In this document: positions 60,245-64,000 of the stretch, piece by piece
How positions within the stretch are numbered: the stretch's first letter is position 1
Layout: each line of letters begins with the position of its first letter
Source of the DNA: Paraburkholderia azotifigens
Lineage (GTDB): Bacteria; Pseudomonadota; Gammaproteobacteria; Burkholderiales; Burkholderiaceae
DNA: 64,000 nt
Reading direction: 5' to 3'
Assembly: GCF_007995085.1 (NCBI RefSeq)
Contig: NZ_VOQS01000003.1
Coordinates: 744,001-808,000, forward strand
Position numbers and translations under genes: made by a program
The notes under the pieces: generated by a model
Told to the model about the DNA's origin: nothing
Seen by the model: only the letters and a program-made list of their open reading frames with translations
The model's database searches: none

Positions 60245-60864
60245 TGCAAACCGCTCTCACCGTTTCGACCGCGCTCCTGTGGATCGCCGTTCTCGCGCTC
60301 GGCGCGATCTGTCTCGCACTCGTCCGCCAGGTCGGCATTCTGTATGAACGCATCATGCCCGCAGGCGCGTTGATGATCGACAAGGGCCCCGCCGTCGGCG
60401 CGATCGCACCGACGTTCGAACTGTCCGACATTCGCGGCCAGCAAGTGAAAGTGGGCGGCATCGATGCGCAAGGCAAGGCCACGCTGCTGTTCTTCCTGTC
60501 GCCGACCTGCCCCGTGTGCAAGAAGCTGCTGCCGCTGTTGCCTTCGCTACAAGCGAGCGAATCGACGCCCGTCAACATCGTGCTCGCGAGCGACGGCGAT
60601 GTCGCCGAACACCAGCGCTTCGCGCAGAAGCAGAACCTCGACCGCTTCCCCTATGTGCTGTCGCAGGAACTGGGCATGGCGTATCAGATCGGCAAGCTGC
60701 CGTATGCGGTGCTGCTCGACGAAAGCGGCAAGGTCCGCTCGAAGGGTCTCGTCAACACGCGCGAGCATCTCGAAAGCCTGTTCGAGGCGAAGGAACGCGG
60801 CGTCGCGTCGCTGCAGGAGTTCGTGCATGGCGATCATCGCCACGAACACGAGCAGCATGCATAA
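60241..60864 (+). CDS. mauD: MauD, thioredoxin-like disulphide protein
   Basis: 207 residues: N-terminal membrane anchor (about 5-30), then a periplasmic thioredoxin fold with CPVC redox motif (FFLSPTCPVCKKLLP, about residues 93-96). MauD is required to form the six or more disulphides of the light chain. The C-terminus is unusually His/Glu-rich (HGDHRHEHEQHA), possibly metal-binding. Starts in a 4-base overlap with mauE. Confidence 0.93.
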   Translation: MMQTALTVSTALLWIAVLALGAICLALVRQVGILYERIMPAGALMIDKGPAVGAIAPTFELSDIRGQQVKVGGIDAQGKATLLFFLSPTCPVCKKLLPLLPSLQASESTPVNIVLASDGDVAEHQRFAQKQNLDRFPYVLSQELGMAYQIGKLPYAVLLDESGKVRSKGLVNTREHLESLFEAKERGVASLQEFVHGDHRHEHEQHA

Positions 60865-60904
60865 CGCGTCGAACCCACTGACAACCTGAGCGGAGAACAA
60901 TCAC

Positions 60905-61450
60905 ATGGGCGTTTTTGATTCATGGTTCGAGAAGTCGGCGCGCGGCGTCGCGCAGCGCAGTTCGCGGCGCAGCGCGATGGCGAAGCTCGGCAAGGTGCTG
61001 GTCGGTTCGGCAATGCTGCCGCTGCTGCCCGTCGATCGCACCGCGTATGCGGCCGATGCGGCTTCGGCTGCGTCAGGCGCATCGGGCGCAGCCGCATCGG
61101 GTGCAAGCGACGATCCGATGAGCTGCGACTACTGGAAGTACTGCGCAATCGACGGATGGCTCTGCAGCTGCTGCGGCGGCACGTCGAGCAGCTGTCCGCC
61201 GGGCACCACGCCGTCGCCGATCACGTGGATCGGCACTTGCCGCAATCCGCACGACGGCTCCGACTACATCGTCTCGTACAACGACTGCTGCGGCAAAACC
61301 TCTTGCGGCAAGTGCTTCTGCAATCGCAACGAACGCGAGAAGCCGCTTTACAAGCTGTCGCTCGACAACGACATCAACTGGTGCATGGCGAACGGCAATT
61401 CGAACTATCACTGTTCGGTTTCGGTCCTGCTTGGAGCAGCAAAGCAATGA
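60905..61450 (+). CDS. aauA: TTQ amine dehydrogenase light (beta) chain, aromatic type
   Basis: 181-residue catalytic subunit. The two tryptophans that form tryptophan tryptophylquinone are W108 (SPITWIGTC) and W159 (NDINWCMAN). Fourteen cysteines in the mature part, with CSCCGG and DCCGKTSCGKCFC, match aromatic amine dehydrogenase rather than the methylamine enzyme. The long leader contains a twin arginine (SSRRSAMAKLGK, about 19-30) and ends near AYAA; such leaders are exported folded. GGAG lies 8 bases before ATG 60905. MauG, which completes TTQ in methylamine dehydrogenase, is not within the visible operon. Confidence 0.94.
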   Translation: MGVFDSWFEKSARGVAQRSSRRSAMAKLGKVLVGSAMLPLLPVDRTAYAADAASAASGASGAAASGASDDPMSCDYWKYCAIDGWLCSCCGGTSSSCPPGTTPSPITWIGTCRNPHDGSDYIVSYNDCCGKTSCGKCFCNRNEREKPLYKLSLDNDINWCMANGNSNYHCSVSVLLGAAKQ

Positions 61451-61944
61451 AAGTGAAACACGCTGGAAAAATCGCGGCCTTCTGCATCGCGGCGGCTGCA
61501 TCGTTCGCGATGACAGATGCCGCGCAAGCGCAGACGGTGCACTACCCCGCCGGCAAGAGCATGTTCGACGCGCAATGCGCGGTCTGCCATCAGGCGGGCG
61601 GCAAGGGGCAGGACGGTCTCGCGCCGCCGCTCACCGAATACCCCGGCAAGTACTCGACGACGTCGCAAGGCCGCACGCAGCTGACGACGACGGTCGTGCA
61701 CGGCATGTTCGGCGAGATCAAGGTGCACGACAAAAGCTACAACTTCAAGATGCCGAGCTTCGCGAGCGCAAGCGACGAAGACCTGGCTCAGGTGTTGAAC
61801 TACGTCGTGTTCGATCTCAACGCGCAGCACGGCGACGCGAAGCCGTTCACGGCCGCCGACATCAAGGCAGCACGCGCGCAGACGCTGGACAGCACCGCCG
61901 TTCACACGCAGCGGGCTGCCGTCGTGAAGGGGCTCGGCCTATGA
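61447..61944 (+). CDS. Periplasmic c-type cytochrome, amine dehydrogenase operon
   Basis: 165 residues: signal peptide (1-28, ending AQA) and one class I haem site C44-A-V-C47-H48; M102 in FKMPSFA is the likely second axial ligand. Overlaps the aauA stop by 4 bases. Its place suggests it accepts electrons from AauA, directly or through a copper protein, or takes part in TTQ biogenesis. Confidence 0.88.
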   Translation: MKVKHAGKIAAFCIAAAASFAMTDAAQAQTVHYPAGKSMFDAQCAVCHQAGGKGQDGLAPPLTEYPGKYSTTSQGRTQLTTTVVHGMFGEIKVHDKSYNFKMPSFASASDEDLAQVLNYVVFDLNAQHGDAKPFTAADIKAARAQTLDSTAVHTQRAAVVKGLGL

Positions 61945-62495
61945 ACGCCGCCCGCGTGTCTCGTGCCGGCCATCGCGTGCACACGCAGCAGCCCGCGCGC
62001 GGCGTGCGGGCTGTCGCGCTGTGGACGGACGCAGCGCGCCGTGTATCGATGCTGCTGCTCGCGTGCGCCGCAACATCCGTAACGCCCTTGCCTGCCAATG
62101 CACAAAGCGCGTCCGATCCATCGCTTGCGCAACAGCATTGGGTGCTCAACTGCATGGGCTGTCACACGGCGACAGGCGGCGGCATTCCCGGCAAGGTGCC
62201 GCCGCTCGCGAACTCGCTCGGCTACTTCGAGCATCTGCCCGCAGGTCGCGAATACGTGATGCGCGTGCCGGGCGCGTCGAACTCGGCGCTCTCCGATCAG
62301 GAACTTGCCGACGTGCTGAACTGGCTGCTCACGACCAGGAATCGCGACGCGTTGCCGAAAGACTTCAAGCCCTATACCGCCGCGGAAATCACCCAGCACC
62401 GCCGCCCCGCTTACTCCGATGTCGCGACCGTGCGCGCCGGATTGATCCGCGATCTGCACGAGCGCGGCATCAAGGGCGTCGCCGACCGCTACTGA
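61941..62495 (+). CDS. Second c-type cytochrome of the amine dehydrogenase operon
   Basis: 184 residues with one haem site C71-M-G-C74-H75, about 120 residues of cytochrome domain and an unusually long N-terminal signal region (hydrophobic VSMLLLACAATSVTPLPANA, about 35-55, after a basic 34-residue tail). ATG 61941 overlaps the previous stop by 4 bases, which supports it over an internal ATG at 62049. Possible axial methionine in YVMRVPG. Probably forms the next electron-transfer step. Confidence 0.85.
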   Translation: MNAARVSRAGHRVHTQQPARGVRAVALWTDAARRVSMLLLACAATSVTPLPANAQSASDPSLAQQHWVLNCMGCHTATGGGIPGKVPPLANSLGYFEHLPAGREYVMRVPGASNSALSDQELADVLNWLLTTRNRDALPKDFKPYTAAEITQHRRPAYSDVATVRAGLIRDLHERGIKGVADRY

Positions 62496-62520
62496 ACATT
62501 CCCATCCAAAGGAAACGAAC

Positions 62521-64000
62521 ATGGAGACGAAGAATACTTTCCCGCTGCTCGACGCCACGCAAGCCTTCCTCGCAAAGCCGAAGAAGATGCTGATCGGCGC
62601 GGAGTGGACGGACGCAACGTTGGGCCGCACGATCGACGTCGTCAATCCCGCCGACGGCAGTGTGCTCACGCGCGTGCCCGAAGCGAACGAGCACGACGTG
62701 CAGCAGGCCGTCGCCGCCGCGCGCCGTGCGTTCGATGCCGGCCCGTGGCGCTCGATGAAAACCACCGACCGCGAACGCCTGCTGCTCAAGCTCGCCGATC
62801 TCGTCGAAGCGAACGCGCGCGAACTCGCGGAAATCGAATCGCTCGACAACGGCAAGCCGGTGATGGTCGCACAAGGTCTCGACGTATCGATGGCCGCGCA
62901 GTGCTTCCGCTACATGGCGGGCTGGGCGACGAAGATCGAAGGCAGCGTGATCGATGCAGGCATGCCGTACATGCCGGATAGTGAAGTGTTCGCGTACACG
63001 CGCAAAGAACCCGTCGGTGTAGTCGGGGCGATCATTCCGTGGAATTTTCCGCTGCTGATGGCCGCGTGGAAGCTCGCGCCTGCCCTCGCGACGGGCTGCA
63101 CAGTCGTACTGAAGCCCGCTGAAGACACGCCGCTCTCCGCGCTGCGTCTGGGCGAGCTGATTCGCGAAGCGGGTTATCCGGAAGGCGTCGTCAATATCGT
63201 CACCGGTTATGGACACACGGCGGGCGCTGCGCTGTCGCGCGATCCGCGCATCGACAAGATCGCCTTCACGGGGTCGACGCAGACGGGCAAGCTGATCGGT
63301 CACGCGGCGCTCGACAACATGACGCGCATGTCGCTCGAACTGGGCGGCAAGTCGCCCGTGATCGTGCTGCCGGATGTCGATATCGATAAGGCCGCGCAAG
63401 GCGTCGCGAATGCGATCTTCTTCAACTCGGGCCAGGTGTGCACGGCGGGTTCGCGCGTCTATATCCACAGTAATGTGTTCGACAAGGTGATCGACGGTGT
63501 CGCGCAGATCGCGAAGAGCCTGAAGGTCGGCGCGGGCATGGACCCGTCGACGTTGATCGGCCCTCTCGTGTCCGCGAAGCAGCGCGACCGCGTGTGCGGC
63601 TATATCGATTCGGGCTTCGCGGAAGGCGCGCGCGCGGCAGCGGGCGGCAAGATGCTCGACAAGCCCGGCTTCTTCGTCGAGCCGACCGTGATGGTCGATA
63701 CGAATCACACGATGCGCGTGGTGCGCGAAGAGATCTTCGGGCCGGTGCTGGTCGCCATGCCATTCGACGATGTCGAGAGCGCCGTGCAGCTCGCGAACGA
63801 CACGCCGTATGGCCTTGGCGCGAGCATCTGGTCGAACGACATGTCGGCCGTCCACAAGCTGATTCCGCGCATCGCTGCGGGCACGGTATGGGTCAACTGC
63901 CACTCGCTGCTCGACAACGCGATGCCGTTCGGCGGCATGAAGCAATCGGGCTTCGGCCGTGAACTGGGTCGCGCCGTCATCGAGCAGTACACGGAAAGCA
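62521..64000 (+). CDS. NAD-dependent (phenylacet)aldehyde dehydrogenase, 3' end beyond the window
   Basis: 493 codons are visible and the frame is still open at 64000; family members are about 495-500 residues, so only a few residues are missing. Conserved elements: IIPWNFPLL, KPAEDTPL, IAFTGSTQTGKLIG, catalytic glutamate in LELGGKSP, catalytic cysteine in NSGQVCTAGSR, and EEIFGPVL. GGAAA lies about 6 bases before ATG 62521. The position directly after the amine dehydrogenase points to oxidation of phenylacetaldehyde or 4-hydroxyphenylacetaldehyde to the acid (FeaB/PadA type). Confidence 0.92.
   Translation, partial: METKNTFPLLDATQAFLAKPKKMLIGAEWTDATLGRTIDVVNPADGSVLTRVPEANEHDVQQAVAAARRAFDAGPWRSMKTTDRERLLLKLADLVEANARELAEIESLDNGKPVMVAQGLDVSMAAQCFRYMAGWATKIEGSVIDAGMPYMPDSEVFAYTRKEPVGVVGAIIPWNFPLLMAAWKLAPALATGCTVVLKPAEDTPLSALRLGELIREAGYPEGVVNIVTGYGHTAGAALSRDPRIDKIAFTGSTQTGKLIGHAALDNMTRMSLELGGKSPVIVLPDVDIDKAAQGVANAIFFNSGQVCTAGSRVYIHSNVFDKVIDGVAQIAKSLKVGAGMDPSTLIGPLVSAKQRDRVCGYIDSGFAEGARAAAGGKMLDKPGFFVEPTVMVDTNHTMRVVREEIFGPVLVAMPFDDVESAVQLANDTPYGLGASIWSNDMSAVHKLIPRIAAGTVWVNCHSLLDNAMPFGGMKQSGFGRELGRAVIEQYTES

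Noticed and set aside
61129..61160. W85 in the CAIDGWLCSCC segment of AauA as a TTQ tryptophan
   Set aside because: Alignment by memory with methylamine and aromatic amine dehydrogenases places the TTQ pair at the SPITWIGTC and INWCMAN tryptophans.
1..64000. tRNA or rRNA genes, CRISPR array, prophage or insertion sequence
   Set aside because: No cloverleaf, rRNA segment, regularly spaced repeat, transposase, integrase or phage gene was recognised.

Overview
The window is GC-rich DNA from a Burkholderiaceae bacterium, most likely Paraburkholderia or Caballeronia. The placement rests on gene content: a Burkholderia-type porin, a DUF2917 protein, a PcaR-like IclR regulator beside pcaF, an acoXABC-lipA/acoR locus and a dispersed intergenic repeat of a kind I recall from this group. 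I see no rRNA, tRNA, CRISPR array, prophage or insertion sequence. The mix of catabolic operons, transporters and lone regulators fits the accessory replicon of a soil or plant-associated species.

Layout. 1-201: end of a di-haem cytochrome c peroxidase/MauG-family gene. 289-8001: acetoin catabolism, acoX-acoA-acoB-acoC-lipA on the minus strand, with a near-consensus sigma-54 promoter at 5704-5719 and the divergent activator acoR. 8024-11370: WYL regulator, quinol monooxygenase-like protein, amino acid exporter and a DUF2917 protein. 11487-13946: pcaF and a divergent IclR regulator around two matched inverted repeats. 13953-15143: M20 amidohydrolase. 15244-23414: carbon-phosphorus lyase locus, phnF-DUF1045-phnN on minus and phnGHIJKLM on plus, around a perfect HutC-type operator; no phosphonate transporter is present. 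23776-26687: orphan amino acid-binding protein and an M14 family deacylase, separated by a 653-bp near-palindromic repeat element. 27016-28188: porin with a TTG start. 29117-33071: 3-hydroxyaspartate catabolism (two PLP dehydratases of different fold, LysR and DauR-like regulators). 33272-39390: Tat-type beta-carbonic anhydrase, small proteins, retropepsin-like lipoprotein, glycogen phosphorylase. 39617-48326: DHA2 transporter, threonine aldolase, a binding protein coupled to a CHASE-PAS-GGDEF-EAL protein, and a frameshifted TPR-CPBP membrane protease. 48565-52188: divergent AAHS and OFA transporters across a 0.9-kb regulatory gap. 52513-57784: an mxaRSACKL-like operon. 58513-64000: aromatic amine dehydrogenase (aauB-mauE-mauD-aauA), two c-type cytochromes and an aldehyde dehydrogenase that runs off the window.

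How the parts work together. The aco block cleaves acetoin and carries its own lipoyl synthase for AcoC. The phn block releases phosphate from phosphonates. The final block should oxidise aromatic amines such as phenylethylamine in the periplasm with a TTQ enzyme, pass electrons to cytochromes c, and oxidise the aldehyde with NAD.

Most interesting points: a complete mxaRSACKL assembly-factor operon, all five junctions being 4-base overlaps, without methanol dehydrogenase genes and directly upstream of a TTQ amine dehydrogenase; the binding-protein/CHASE diguanylate cyclase pair; the giant quasi-palindromic repeat; several clear operator palindromes; and a possible small RNA at about 50517-50586.
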